From an uncultured Pelosinus sp. (GTDB lineage Bacteria > Bacillota > Negativicutes > UMGS1260), in the NCBI GenBank assembly GCA_900550105.1, contig URQW01000047.1, forward strand, positions 1 to 21,835: a DNA stretch of 21,835 bases, read 5' to 3'. Below, in pieces: positions 1 to 7,806 of the stretch; the stretch's first letter is position 1, and every line of letters starts with the position of its first letter. A program made the position numbers and the translations under genes. The notes below the pieces were generated by a model. The model made no database searches. It worked only from the letters and a program-made list of their open reading frames with translations, and was not told where the DNA came from.

Positions 1-106
1 GGACCGTTGATTCCTCCGCTACTGCATCGGCAGAAACTGGCATAAAAGAACAACTAACTAATAGAAAAAGACCTAGCACAAGAATTCTGCGAAATGCTAA
101 TATCAT
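1..106 (-). CDS. Exported protein, N-terminal fragment (cut by window edge)
   Basis: An open frame starts at the ATG at 106-104 and runs off the left edge, giving 35 residues. The N-terminus is a classic signal peptide: MILAFRRILVL, with two arginines, then a hydrophobic core and a polar end. It could be cleaved by signal peptidase I after VSA (just before DAVAEES) or, because LVSC fits a lipobox, be processed as a lipoprotein. A weak Shine-Dalgarno (GGACGG) lies 7 nt upstream. The mature protein is not in the window, so no function can be given. It follows aroF on the same strand after 134 nt with no clear terminator between, so it may be the last gene of that operon or have its own promoter. 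Confidence 0.6.
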   Translation of the reverse strand, partial: MILAFRRILVLGLFLLVSCSFMPVSADAVAEESTV

Positions 107-240
107 AATTTATCCGTCCAGTCCCGGCCTGGTTTTACGAAACGATTTCATCACAGTCTAAACATGACTCTCATTTAGGCCTGATGTATTGATTTGACAT
201 TTTTGATTGTATCCCTGCCACACTTCAACATAACTTTTCT

Positions 241-1080
241 TTAGCCTTGTGCAATTTGCCGATTTTGCTGTAAAAAAGCCGAAAGACCGCCCACTTCTTT
301 CATTAAAGCGTTGTAATTTGCCGGATTCAATGATTGCGGTCCATCGCAGCGCGCTTCATCAGGGTTCGGATGAACTTCGATCATCAAACCATCGGCGCCA
401 GCCGCAACAGATGCTAATGCCATGGATCGTACAAGCTTCCATTTTCCCGTTCCATGGCTAGGATCAGCGATTACAGGCAAATGACTGAGTATTTTAACAG
501 CACTGACCGCACTGAGATCTAAGGTATTACGCGTATACTCTTCAAAGGTACGAATGCCTCGTTCGCATAGAACGACTTGCGGATTTCCGGCGCTCACAAT
601 ATATTCGGCTGCACTCAGCCATTCTTCAATCGTAGCCGCCATACCGCGCTTTAAAAGAATCGGCTTTTTACTTTGTCCCAGTGCTTTGAGTAAAGCAAAA
701 TTTTGCATGTTTCTTGCACCAACTTGTAAAACATCGGCTACTTCTGAAATCATCGCAACTGATTCAATATCCATAACTTCTGTAACAATTTTTAAGCCAG
801 TACGCTCACGGGCCTCCGCCAAAAATTCCAGTCCCTTACTTTCCAGTCCCTGAAATGCATAAGGCGATGTACGCGGCTTAAAGGCACCGCCTCGTAAAAA
901 TTGCGCCCCGCCAGCTTTTACGATTTGCGCCGCTTCTAACAGCTGTTCGCGACTTTCAATCGCGCAGGGACCGGCCATAACTACCGGATTTTCACCGCCA
1001 ATGACAATATTGCCAACTTGAATCACTGTATTTTCCGACTGATATTCGCGACTCACTAATTTATAATTTTTCGATCCCAT
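241..1080 (-). CDS. aroF: 3-deoxy-7-phosphoheptulonate (DAHP) synthase, short core type
   Basis: Condenses phosphoenolpyruvate with erythrose 4-phosphate, the first step of the shikimate pathway, in the cytosol. The 279-residue protein shows the type I-beta motifs: GPCAIES (metal-ligand Cys39), KPRTSPYAFQG, QVGARNMQNF, LLKRGM, LCERGIRTFE, DPSHGTGK and, near the end, IEVHP and CDGPQSL with the remaining metal ligands. It has only about 30 residues before the barrel. It therefore lacks both the N-terminal ferredoxin-like domain seen in the roughly 340-residue relatives and a fused chorismate mutase, the two known sites of feedback control in this family. The start is supported by AAAGGAG 8 nt upstream. 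It lies 58 nt after pheA, with no promoter or terminator seen between, so it should be controlled by the phenylalanine T-box in front of pheA. Confidence 0.95.
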   Translation of the reverse strand: MGSKNYKLVSREYQSENTVIQVGNIVIGGENPVVMAGPCAIESREQLLEAAQIVKAGGAQFLRGGAFKPRTSPYAFQGLESKGLEFLAEARERTGLKIVTEVMDIESVAMISEVADVLQVGARNMQNFALLKALGQSKKPILLKRGMAATIEEWLSAAEYIVSAGNPQVVLCERGIRTFEEYTRNTLDLSAVSAVKILSHLPVIADPSHGTGKWKLVRSMALASVAAGADGLMIEVHPNPDEARCDGPQSLNPANYNALMKEVGGLSAFLQQNRQIAQG

Positions 1081-1138
1081 ATATATCGCTCCTTTATTAT
1101 TAAAATAGATTCGTCTTGATTGAATTCACTGCATCTTG

Positions 1139-1984
1139 CTAGCAAGAACTGATTTGTCTTACGCCATAAGATCCGAGAAATTTGAACCATAAGCATTTTT
1201 TTTCTACAGCCCGAAGTGCCTCGGCCACAATTGGCTGATTGCTAGCGCCAGCTAAATCAAAAAAGAAAATATAATTCCCCAACCCCGTTCTGGCTGGTCT
1301 TGATTCAATACGGGTCAAATTCACTTGTCGCCGCGAAAACTCTTGTAATATGTCACATAAACTCCCTGGTTTCTCGCCATTCATTTGGCAAATCACCGAA
1401 GTCTTAACTGACTCTGTAGTAAGGAGCTGGGCCGACTTTTGCCTAAGTGCAATAAACCGAGTTGAATTATTGTCACTATCTTGTACATCAGCGGCAGCAA
1501 TCGTTAAGCCATAGCGCGCAGCAGCAGCGCGGCTTCCCACAGCAGCAATTTCCTCCCCGCCTTGAGCGACAATACTAGCTGCTTCAGCGGAGCTTGCTAC
1601 AGCTTCAAACACGGCATCAGGATATAATTTAAACAGCGTTTGCCGGCATTGCGCTAAAGCTTGTGGATGAGATAAAATGCGTTTTACCGACTTTGTTTTA
1701 TGATTTTTGTGCAACAGCAAGTTATGACGAATTGGTAAAATCAGCTCGGCTATAATGGATAAATTCACCTCATGAGCTAATAGATCAAGTGTTACATTTA
1801 CGGCTCCTTCCAAGGAGTTTTCAATTGGTACAACACACTCCGTAATTTCCCCGGCCGCCAAGGCCCGAATTACGCCATCAATAGTGGGGTAAGGTTTAAA
1901 GACTCCGTGCTGTTCACTATAAAGACACTTGACACTTTCCTCACTATAAGTTCCTTCCGGTCCCAAATAACCAATCACCGTCAT
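1139..1984 (-). CDS. pheA: Prephenate dehydratase
   Basis: Converts prephenate to phenylpyruvate in phenylalanine synthesis. The N-terminal two-thirds is the dehydratase domain, opening with GYLGPEGTYSE and carrying VPIENSLEG and the catalytic NNSTRF near residue 175. The C-terminal third is an ACT domain with KPGSLCDIL and ESRP motifs, the usual phenylalanine-binding site for feedback inhibition. There is no fused chorismate mutase. Two ATGs compete: the one at 1990 lies only 2 nt after AGGAGG, whereas the one at 1984 has the proper 8-nt spacing, so I start at 1984 (281 residues, MTVIGYLG). The gene is first in a pheA-aroF unit and is preceded directly by the terminator of a phenylalanine T-box leader. 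Confidence 0.95.
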   Translation of the reverse strand: MTVIGYLGPEGTYSEESVKCLYSEQHGVFKPYPTIDGVIRALAAGEITECVVPIENSLEGAVNVTLDLLAHEVNLSIIAELILPIRHNLLLHKNHKTKSVKRILSHPQALAQCRQTLFKLYPDAVFEAVASSAEAASIVAQGGEEIAAVGSRAAAARYGLTIAAADVQDSDNNSTRFIALRQKSAQLLTTESVKTSVICQMNGEKPGSLCDILQEFSRRQVNLTRIESRPARTGLGNYIFFFDLAGASNQPIVAEALRAVEKKCLWFKFLGSYGVRQISSC

Positions 1985-2000
1985 CTTCATTTCCTCCTAA

Positions 2001-2300
2001 AACAAAATAAAAGCCCTCGTCCAACTAAGGACGAGAGCTTGTTCTCGCGGTACCACCTTGCTTATTCGCTATAGCAGCGAATCACTCATCAGGATGCGGG
2101 CCATAAGCCGATATCCCCCTTCCTAGGTAACGGAGAAGGTTGCCGTCGCCGCCTACAGCCTCTACAGGTTTCAGCACGAAACTCTAAGGGGAACTTCAAT
2201 ACAACAACCGGACCGGGTTCTCATCTTTCCCGGCTCTCTGTAGCCAAGCGGTTATATCTACTTTTCCTTATCATCGTTTTTGAAGCGTTATGATTTGATC
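2001..2300 (-). ncRNA. T-box leader, phenylalanine-specific (pheA-aroF)
   Basis: A tRNA-sensing transcription attenuator. Read on the minus strand it shows a stem I with AGAGAGCCGGG, a specifier loop reading TGAAG-TTC-CCC with the phenylalanine codon UUC at 2193-2191, the T-box element AAGGTGGTACCGCG at about 2060-2047, and a terminator hairpin at 2040-2011 (CTCGTCC/GGACGAG) followed by a T-rich tail at 2010-2001. The UGGU of the T-box would pair with an A discriminator, as expected for tRNA-Phe. Uncharged tRNA-Phe should favour the antiterminator and expression of pheA and aroF. GUU (Val) is an alternative reading of the loop one base over, but the downstream gene favours Phe. Confidence 0.92.
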
Positions 2301-2303
2301 CTT

Positions 2304-2332
2304 ACTATAGCACATTACAAGGTTACACGCAA
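2304..2332 (-). promoter_or_regulatory. Sigma-A-like promoter of the phe T-box transcript
   Basis: On the minus strand a -35 box TTGCGT (2332-2327) is followed after 17 nt by a -10 box TATAGT (2309-2304). It lies only 17 nt beyond the trpG stop codon and just before the stem I region of the T-box. It would let pheA-aroF be transcribed independently of trp. Confidence 0.7.
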
Positions 2333-2348
2333 GCTCTTTGTCTTAGTT

Positions 2349-2915
2349 TTATTTTAATTTTCCCAGAAAATTTTCTAATAACTTTTTCCCCTGCGGCGTG
2401 AGCACTGATTCAGGGTGAAACTGCAAACCTTCTACATCCCACTCCTTATGCTTCAATCCCATAATTAACCCATCAGCCTCTGCCGTAATTTCAAGACAAT
2501 CAGGTAAATTTTCTTTATCAACAATTAAGGAATGATAGCGCCCAGCGATAAACCCCGGTTCCATTCCAGCATAAATTCCCGTACCATTATGACTCACTTG
2601 TGAAGTCTTGCCATGAATCGGCAGCGGTGCTCGCACTACCTTCGCCCCAAAAACCTGACCAATGGCCTGATGGCCTAAACAAATACCGAGAACAGGCTTT
2701 TTACCAGCAAAATAACGGATCGCTTCTACACTAATTCCCGCATCTTCCGGTCTGCCAGGACCAGGGGAAATAATAACAGCCTCATAATCTTTTTGGCTAA
2801 GTTCGTCTAGAGTTGCCGCATCATTGCGGACGACCTCTACATTGGCGCCTAGTTCGGCAATATACTGATAGACATTGTAAGTAAAAGAATCGTAATTATC
2901 AATGAGTAGAATCAT
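2349..2915 (-). CDS. trpG: Anthranilate synthase component II, glutamine amidotransferase
   Basis: Supplies ammonia from glutamine to TrpE; enzymes of this type may also serve 4-amino-4-deoxychorismate synthase (PabA role). The 188-residue class I amidotransferase begins ILLIDNYDSFTYN and has the oxyanion motif SPGPG, the nucleophile elbow GICLGHQ with the catalytic Cys, and FHPES near the end with the catalytic His and Glu. Length is normal for a free-standing subunit. It is the last gene of the trp operon, starting 3 nt after the trpE stop, so it is probably translationally coupled. No terminator hairpin is visible after it; the next element is the phe promoter. Confidence 0.95.
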   Translation of the reverse strand: MILLIDNYDSFTYNVYQYIAELGANVEVVRNDAATLDELSQKDYEAVIISPGPGRPEDAGISVEAIRYFAGKKPVLGICLGHQAIGQVFGAKVVRAPLPIHGKTSQVSHNGTGIYAGMEPGFIAGRYHSLIVDKENLPDCLEITAEADGLIMGLKHKEWDVEGLQFHPESVLTPQGKKLLENFLGKLK

Positions 2916-2918
2916 ACG

Positions 2919-4403
2919 TCATTCCCCCATGACCTGAAAAAGTATTTTTCCCTTGGCGAGCACTTCCTGATATTCCGTTTCCGGCACAGAGTCGGCTACA
3001 ATGCCAGCACCGGTCCGAATCGACACAGCGTCGCCGTCAATAAATAGAGTCCGAATGGCAATACATGTATTCATATTGCCGCGATAATCAATATAACCAA
3101 CAGCGCCACCATAAAAGCCTCGTACGTTTTGTTCCAGCTCAGCAATAATCTCCATAGCACGCACCTTCGGCGCCCCACTTAAAGTTCCGGCGGGAAAACA
3201 AGCGGCAAGTACATCGAGCGCTGTAAGTCCCTCTTTTAACGTACCGGACACGTGAGAAACCATATGCATAACATGCGAGAAATGTTCAACTGTCATAAGC
3301 TGATCGACTTTGACTGTGCCAGGAATACTGACGCGACCAATATCGTTGCGGCCTAAATCGACGAGCATGGCATGCTCAGCGACTTCCTTTGCGTCACAGG
3401 CCATTTCTTCAGCCAACCGCTGATTTTCTGCTTCGTCTTTTTGGCGCGGCCGCGTACCAGCAATCGGACAAGTATAAACCTTCTTATTTTCTACTTTGAC
3501 TAGCATTTCCGGCGAGGCTCCGACTATTTTTTCCTGACCAAAATTAATATAAAAGAGATAAGGTGACGGATTCAGCCGCCGCAAACTGCGGTATATAGCA
3601 AAAGGCGGCTGATTCAATTTACGGCAAAAGGGCTGTGATAAGACGACTTGAAAAATATCGCCTGCTTTGATATATTCTTTCGCTTTTTCAACAAGGTCCA
3701 TATAGATTTTGCCGTAATCATCATTCGCTACCGCTGGCTGCTGCCCAACGATGTTTTGAAATTCCGCCTCGCTTTCCGATTCAACCAATTTCGTATTTTG
3801 CTGCAGCTTCGCTTTAACTGCTTCAAGCTCGGTGCAAGCTTTCTGATAAACGATCGCAGAATCTTCGCCTGGCTTGATTGTTGCTAAGTAGACAAGGCGA
3901 GCCACGTGCGTTAAATGATCCATGACAACGAGAATTCGACAAAATAACAACTGAGAAAGAATCTGATTATCATCAACTTCAAGTCCGCGTACGCGTTCAA
4001 AGGTAGCTACTGATTCATAAGCAAAATAGCCTACAGCTCCCCCCATAAAGGGCGGCAGTCCGGGAAGTGATGGGACCTTGAAGTTATTTAAGTAGGATTG
4101 TAAAACCTCTTTCGGCGTGCCTGGTAGAATATATTCTTTCGGGCAAGGATCGTTCTCGACAACGTTTGTCTTTGTTTTATAGCAGGTAAAAGTTGCAAAA
4201 GGTTCCGCGCCAATAAAGGAATAGCGGCCAAAAGTCTTTCCTGTCTCTACGCTTTCTAAGATAAACCCGGCTTGATCGCCTACTAGCTTATAATAAAAAG
4301 AAATGGGCGTATCAAGATCGGCCGCCAGTTCCGTATACACAGGAATCAGCGTAAACTCCTGCGCTAGCTGGCTAAATTCATTTTCTCCCGGATAAATGTT
4401 CAC
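2919..4403 (-). CDS. trpE: Anthranilate synthase component I
   Basis: Makes anthranilate from chorismate with ammonia from TrpG, the committed step of tryptophan synthesis. The 494-residue protein has the N-terminal domain with an LES motif at residues 49-51, part of the usual tryptophan feedback site. The C-terminal chorismate-binding domain carries GASPEMLVKVE, PIAGTRPR, ML-VDLGRND, GTLSGAPKVRAMEII and GFYGGAVGY. The residue after GTRPR is Gln rather than the commoner Gly. The gene starts 3 nt after the trpA stop and sits at the 3' end of the operon with trpG, whereas trpE normally leads. Feedback inhibition by tryptophan is expected from the conserved motif. Confidence 0.95.
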   Translation of the reverse strand: MNIYPGENEFSQLAQEFTLIPVYTELAADLDTPISFYYKLVGDQAGFILESVETGKTFGRYSFIGAEPFATFTCYKTKTNVVENDPCPKEYILPGTPKEVLQSYLNNFKVPSLPGLPPFMGGAVGYFAYESVATFERVRGLEVDDNQILSQLLFCRILVVMDHLTHVARLVYLATIKPGEDSAIVYQKACTELEAVKAKLQQNTKLVESESEAEFQNIVGQQPAVANDDYGKIYMDLVEKAKEYIKAGDIFQVVLSQPFCRKLNQPPFAIYRSLRRLNPSPYLFYINFGQEKIVGASPEMLVKVENKKVYTCPIAGTRPRQKDEAENQRLAEEMACDAKEVAEHAMLVDLGRNDIGRVSIPGTVKVDQLMTVEHFSHVMHMVSHVSGTLKEGLTALDVLAACFPAGTLSGAPKVRAMEIIAELEQNVRGFYGGAVGYIDYRGNMNTCIAIRTLFIDGDAVSIRTGAGIVADSVPETEYQEVLAKGKILFQVMGE

Positions 4404-4406
4404 AGT

Positions 4407-5198
4407 CTAGCACCTGCCTTCATCAAGAGCTTGTCGCACTGAAGCCACAAATGCAGCAGCAGCGTCAACCCCCTCTTGGGCTAAAAGTTTTACTACAGCA
4501 CTGCCGACAATTACAGCATCAGCATGTTGTGCCGCCGCCACAGCGGCCTCAGGACTGCCAATTCCAAAGCCGATAGCAAGCGGCAGCTTCGTCTGGCTGC
4601 GTACTGATTGAATCACCTTACCAATGGCGCTATAGTCTGTTTGGCGAACGCCAGTCACGCCAGTTGTAGCAATACAATAAATGAATCCTGAGGCTTGACG
4701 GCATAGACCAGGCAGTCGAGCGGCGTCTGTCGTAGGCGCTACAAAAGAAATAAGATCCATCCCAGCACTCTGACAAGGCCCTTGCAAAAGCGCCGCTTCT
4801 TCCGCTGGCACGTCAGGCGCTATAAGACCATCAATACCGGCAGCAGCGAAATCCTGCACAAATTTTTCTACCCCTTGATTTAAAATAGTATTCACATAAG
4901 TCATAACTGCCAAAGGAACATCCGATTGCTGCCGAATTCGCTTGGCTAAATCCAGTGCCTTTGCGGTAGTAGCGCCTTTCGCCAGCGCTTCGGTAGCCGC
5001 TTTTTGAATCACTGGCCCATCCGCCATAGGGTCGGAAAAAGGAAGCCCCAACTCTATTACATCGGCGCCAGCTGCCGCCATAGCTAAGACAGCTTCATAG
5101 GTAATTTCATAATCGGGATAGCCGCTATTGACATAAATAATAAGTCCTTTACGTCCCTGTTCTTTTAGTGCAGAAAAACGCTTCTCTATTCGTGACAT
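4407..5198 (-). CDS. trpA: Tryptophan synthase alpha chain
   Basis: Cleaves indole-3-glycerol phosphate to indole, which is channelled to TrpB. The 263-residue TIM barrel shows the active-site stretch IELGLPFSDPMADGP, with Glu49 and Asp60 at the same numbers as in the Salmonella enzyme. Further family motifs are IAPDVPAEE, FVAPTT, and GFGIGSPEAA with VGSAVVK for phosphate binding. The start overlaps the end of trpB by 13 nt, consistent with translational coupling for a 1:1 complex. The trpE start follows the stop after 3 nt. Confidence 0.96.
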   Translation of the reverse strand: MSRIEKRFSALKEQGRKGLIIYVNSGYPDYEITYEAVLAMAAAGADVIELGLPFSDPMADGPVIQKAATEALAKGATTAKALDLAKRIRQQSDVPLAVMTYVNTILNQGVEKFVQDFAAAGIDGLIAPDVPAEEAALLQGPCQSAGMDLISFVAPTTDAARLPGLCRQASGFIYCIATTGVTGVRQTDYSAIGKVIQSVRSQTKLPLAIGFGIGSPEAAVAAAQHADAVIVGSAVVKLLAQEGVDAAAAFVASVRQALDEGRC

Positions 5199-6379
5199 GG
5201 TAATACCCCCTTCAATAAGCCAGCTACATGTTGAACATCTTTATCGCCCCGCCCGGAAAGGCACAGGACTACGGATTCATCGCTGTTTGTCTGTGGCATG
5301 AGTTCTTCTAAATAAGCCAATGCATGCGAGCTTTCCAAGGCTGGAATAATTCCTTCTAATTTGGCAATTCGCTGAAATGCTGCCAATGCGGCTTCATCTG
5401 TCACGGCGCGATAAGAGGCAATGTTACTATCGCGAAAAAAGGAGTGTTCCGGTCCGACGCCAGGATAATCAAGTCCAGCTGAAACCGAATAGGCCGGTAT
5501 CACTTGGCCGTCTTCATCTTGCAGCAAATAACTGTAAGCACCATGAAGGACGCCGGGACGCCCCTGGGTCAAGGAAGCGGCATGTTCGCCTGTATGCAAG
5601 CCTTTGCCAGCAGCTTCCACGCCAATTTTGATAACTGCTTTATCCTGATGATAAGGATAGAACAGCCCCATAGCATTACTGCCGCCGCCGACGCAAGCTA
5701 CCAAATATTTCAGCGGCGCCTTCAGCTTCTCTTGTTCTGCTTTCACTTCCTCGCCAATGGCTGATTGAAAATCTCTCACAATCATCGGATATGGATGGGG
5801 CCCTACAACCGAGCCAATAATATAGTGCGTATCCTCTACATTGGTAACCCAGTAGCGAATGGCTTCACTGGTAGCGTCTTTCAGCGTACCACTGCCGCTT
5901 GTCACCGCTTCAACACGACTGCCTAGAAGACGCATACGAAACACATTTAATGCCTGCCGCTCCATATCTTCGGCTCCCATAAACACAACACATTCCATCC
6001 CAAAGAGAGCCGCAACAGTTGCACAGGCTACGCCGTGTTGACCAGCGCCAGTTTCAGCAACAATTCGTTTCTTTCCCATTCTTCTCGCTAAGAGAGCTTG
6101 CCCGATGGCATTATTAATTTTATGAGCGCCTGTATGCAAAAGATCTTCTCGCTTTAAGTAAATATGAGCGCGACCATAATGCTTGGTTAGTTTTTCAGCG
6201 TAATAAAGGCGTGTAGGCCTACCAGCATATTCATCTAAGTAAAAAGCCAGTTCGGCCTGAAACTCAGGTTCCTCTTTCAGCGTTTCATATTTTTTTTCTA
6301 ACTCGATTAAGGCTGGCATTACTGTTTCCGGTACAAACCGTCCGCCAAAGCGGCCAAAGCGTCCCTGTTTATTTGGCAT
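5186..6379 (-). CDS. trpB: Tryptophan synthase beta chain
   Basis: PLP enzyme joining indole and serine to give tryptophan. The 397-residue protein is a standard TrpB1: GRFGGRFVPE at the N-terminus, the PLP lysine Lys87 in HKINNAIGQ, AETGAGQHG with the catalytic Glu region, the phosphate-binding loop GGGSNAMG, and LCLSGRGDKD at the C-terminus. AGGAGG lies 7 nt before the ATG. The 55-nt gap after trpC is the largest inside the operon and contains a small perfect inverted repeat (6404-6419, AGTTTGA/TCAAACT) without a T-run, so it is not an obvious terminator. Confidence 0.97.
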   Translation of the reverse strand: MPNKQGRFGRFGGRFVPETVMPALIELEKKYETLKEEPEFQAELAFYLDEYAGRPTRLYYAEKLTKHYGRAHIYLKREDLLHTGAHKINNAIGQALLARRMGKKRIVAETGAGQHGVACATVAALFGMECVVFMGAEDMERQALNVFRMRLLGSRVEAVTSGSGTLKDATSEAIRYWVTNVEDTHYIIGSVVGPHPYPMIVRDFQSAIGEEVKAEQEKLKAPLKYLVACVGGGSNAMGLFYPYHQDKAVIKIGVEAAGKGLHTGEHAASLTQGRPGVLHGAYSYLLQDEDGQVIPAYSVSAGLDYPGVGPEHSFFRDSNIASYRAVTDEAALAAFQRIAKLEGIIPALESSHALAYLEELMPQTNSDESVVLCLSGRGDKDVQHVAGLLKGVLPCHE

Positions 6380-6434
6380 TTTTCTTCCTCCTAGTATCCA
6401 TTCAGTTTGAGTTCAAACTCCAGCTGAAAAAGGT

Positions 6435-7199
6435 TTATTTTAATAAAGCGAACTGCCGCGTCTGCTCAGCAATAGATTCTGCCGTAACAAGTCCTTCGCC
6501 AACCAGAATCCCCTTGACGCCAGCGTGCTGTAATAACAAAGCATCTTCTCTGCTCCCTACGCCGCTCTCGCTAATCACAATGCGTCCTTCCCGACAATGG
6601 GGCAGAAGTTTTACTGATGTTTCAAGCGTTGTTTCAAAGGTCTTTAAATTACGGTTATTAAGACCAACAAGCTGAACCGGCAGAACATTGATCCGTTCTA
6701 ACTCTTCTCGGCTATGGACTTCCACTAATGCATCCATGGCTAGTTCCTTAGCAATTGCGAGAAAATTTTGCAGTTCCTTATCTGTCAGGATCGCCGCAAT
6801 GAGCAAAACGCAGTCAGCGCCGTGCGCTCTAGCTTCATAAATTTGGTAGGCGTCAATAATAAATTCTTTGCGTAAAATTGGTAGTGAACTCACCTGTTTC
6901 ACTGCAGCAAGATCAGAAAGCTTACCAAGAAAATGTTGATCAGTATGAACTGACAAAGCACAGGCGCCATTTGCTTCATAGATTTTTGCTAACTCTGGCA
7001 CCGAATAATCCTTACACAACCTTCCTTTCGCCGGCGAAGCCAGCTTACATTCGGCAATAAGCGCCCAGGGCATGTTTACCAGAGCTTTAGCAAAAGCATG
7101 GTCACCTGTTGTAAGGACTTTTTGATAATTTTCTATAGGCATTTTTGCTTTCGTCTCTTCAACCTCTTGCCGCTTTAAGGCAACAATCTTATTTAGCAT
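6435..7199 (-). CDS. trpC: Indole-3-glycerol phosphate synthase
   Basis: Closes the indole ring from CdRP. The barrel carries ECKLASPAKG near residue 50 (family form ECKxxSPSKG), LRKEFIID, GADCVLLIAAIL, LVEVHSREEL, GLNNRNLKTFE, ISESGV and VGEGLV. A longer frame opens at 7265, but its extra 22 residues would lie within trpF and lack a ribosome site. The ATG at 7199 has AGAAAGGTGG about 8 nt upstream and gives a normal 254-residue protein beginning MLNKIVALK. With this start the gene overlaps trpF by 11 nt. Its place after trpF, instead of before it, departs from the common trpC-trpF order. Confidence 0.95.
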   Translation of the reverse strand: MLNKIVALKRQEVEETKAKMPIENYQKVLTTGDHAFAKALVNMPWALIAECKLASPAKGRLCKDYSVPELAKIYEANGACALSVHTDQHFLGKLSDLAAVKQVSSLPILRKEFIIDAYQIYEARAHGADCVLLIAAILTDKELQNFLAIAKELAMDALVEVHSREELERINVLPVQLVGLNNRNLKTFETTLETSVKLLPHCREGRIVISESGVGSREDALLLQHAGVKGILVGEGLVTAESIAEQTRQFALLK

Positions 7200-7806
7200 A
7201 AATTCTTTCCACCTTTCTGACGGCTGTAATAAAACGGTGAATTTTACTAATATCCTTACTGCCATCTGTCTCTACACCGCCTGATACATCCACTCCATCA
7301 GGCCGAAAATTTGCAATTGCCTTACCCACATTCTGTTCGTTAAGACCGCCTGCCACAAGCACGGGAACCGAAGCGGTTTGTCTAAGTGAATAATGACTAT
7401 TCCAATCAAAGACCTCACCAGTTCCACCGCGCTCTCCTGCCTTCGCCGTATCAAACAGCAGATAATCAGCGTTTTGCGGCAAAGCCGCTTTCTCCTGAGC
7501 CCCAACTGCCACGACTCGAATCACAGGCACAGAAACTTGGCGGCAATATTCTTCCGGTTCGTCACCATGGAGCTGGACGAAATCTAAAGAACAAGAGCGA
7601 ATGGCTGCGTCTACTACGTTAAGAGGCGCATTCACAAAAACGCCGACTTTCTTCACAGTGTGAAGCTCTTGACTAATCAAAGCGGCCTGTTCTAACGAAA
7701 CCTGACGACGGCTCTTAGCAAAAACAAACCCAATCCAGTCGGCGCCATAGGCTTCCGCCGCCTTAGCAGCTTTGCTTGTTTGAATGCCGCAAATCTTAAT
7801 AATCAT
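7189..7806 (-). CDS. trpF: Phosphoribosylanthranilate isomerase
   Basis: Amadori rearrangement of PRA to CdRP. The 205-residue barrel has KICGI with the catalytic Cys7, GADWIGFVFAKSRR, VQLHGDE, the catalytic-acid region LLFDTAKAGERGGTG, VAGGLNEQNV and GVDVSGGVET. Its ATG overlaps the trpD stop as ATGA, and its end overlaps the trpC start, so it is firmly embedded in the operon. Length is typical of a free-standing enzyme; it is not fused to TrpC as in enteric bacteria. Confidence 0.95.
   Translation of the reverse strand: MIIKICGIQTSKAAKAAEAYGADWIGFVFAKSRRQVSLEQAALISQELHTVKKVGVFVNAPLNVVDAAIRSCSLDFVQLHGDEPEEYCRQVSVPVIRVVAVGAQEKAALPQNADYLLFDTAKAGERGGTGEVFDWNSHYSLRQTASVPVLVAGGLNEQNVGKAIANFRPDGVDVSGGVETDGSKDISKIHRFITAVRKVERIYAK

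Noticed and set aside
249..853. Plus-strand open frames across aroF
   Set aside because: They are shadows of a well-conserved minus-strand enzyme, with no ribosome sites or recognisable domains.
6404..6419. Perfect inverted repeat AGTTTGA/TCAAACT between trpC and trpB
   Set aside because: It is short and AT-rich, has almost no loop and no T-run. Probably chance or a minor mRNA hairpin.
7200..7265. Longer start of trpC
   Set aside because: The added residues lie in trpF coding sequence, have no ribosome site and no counterpart in the family.
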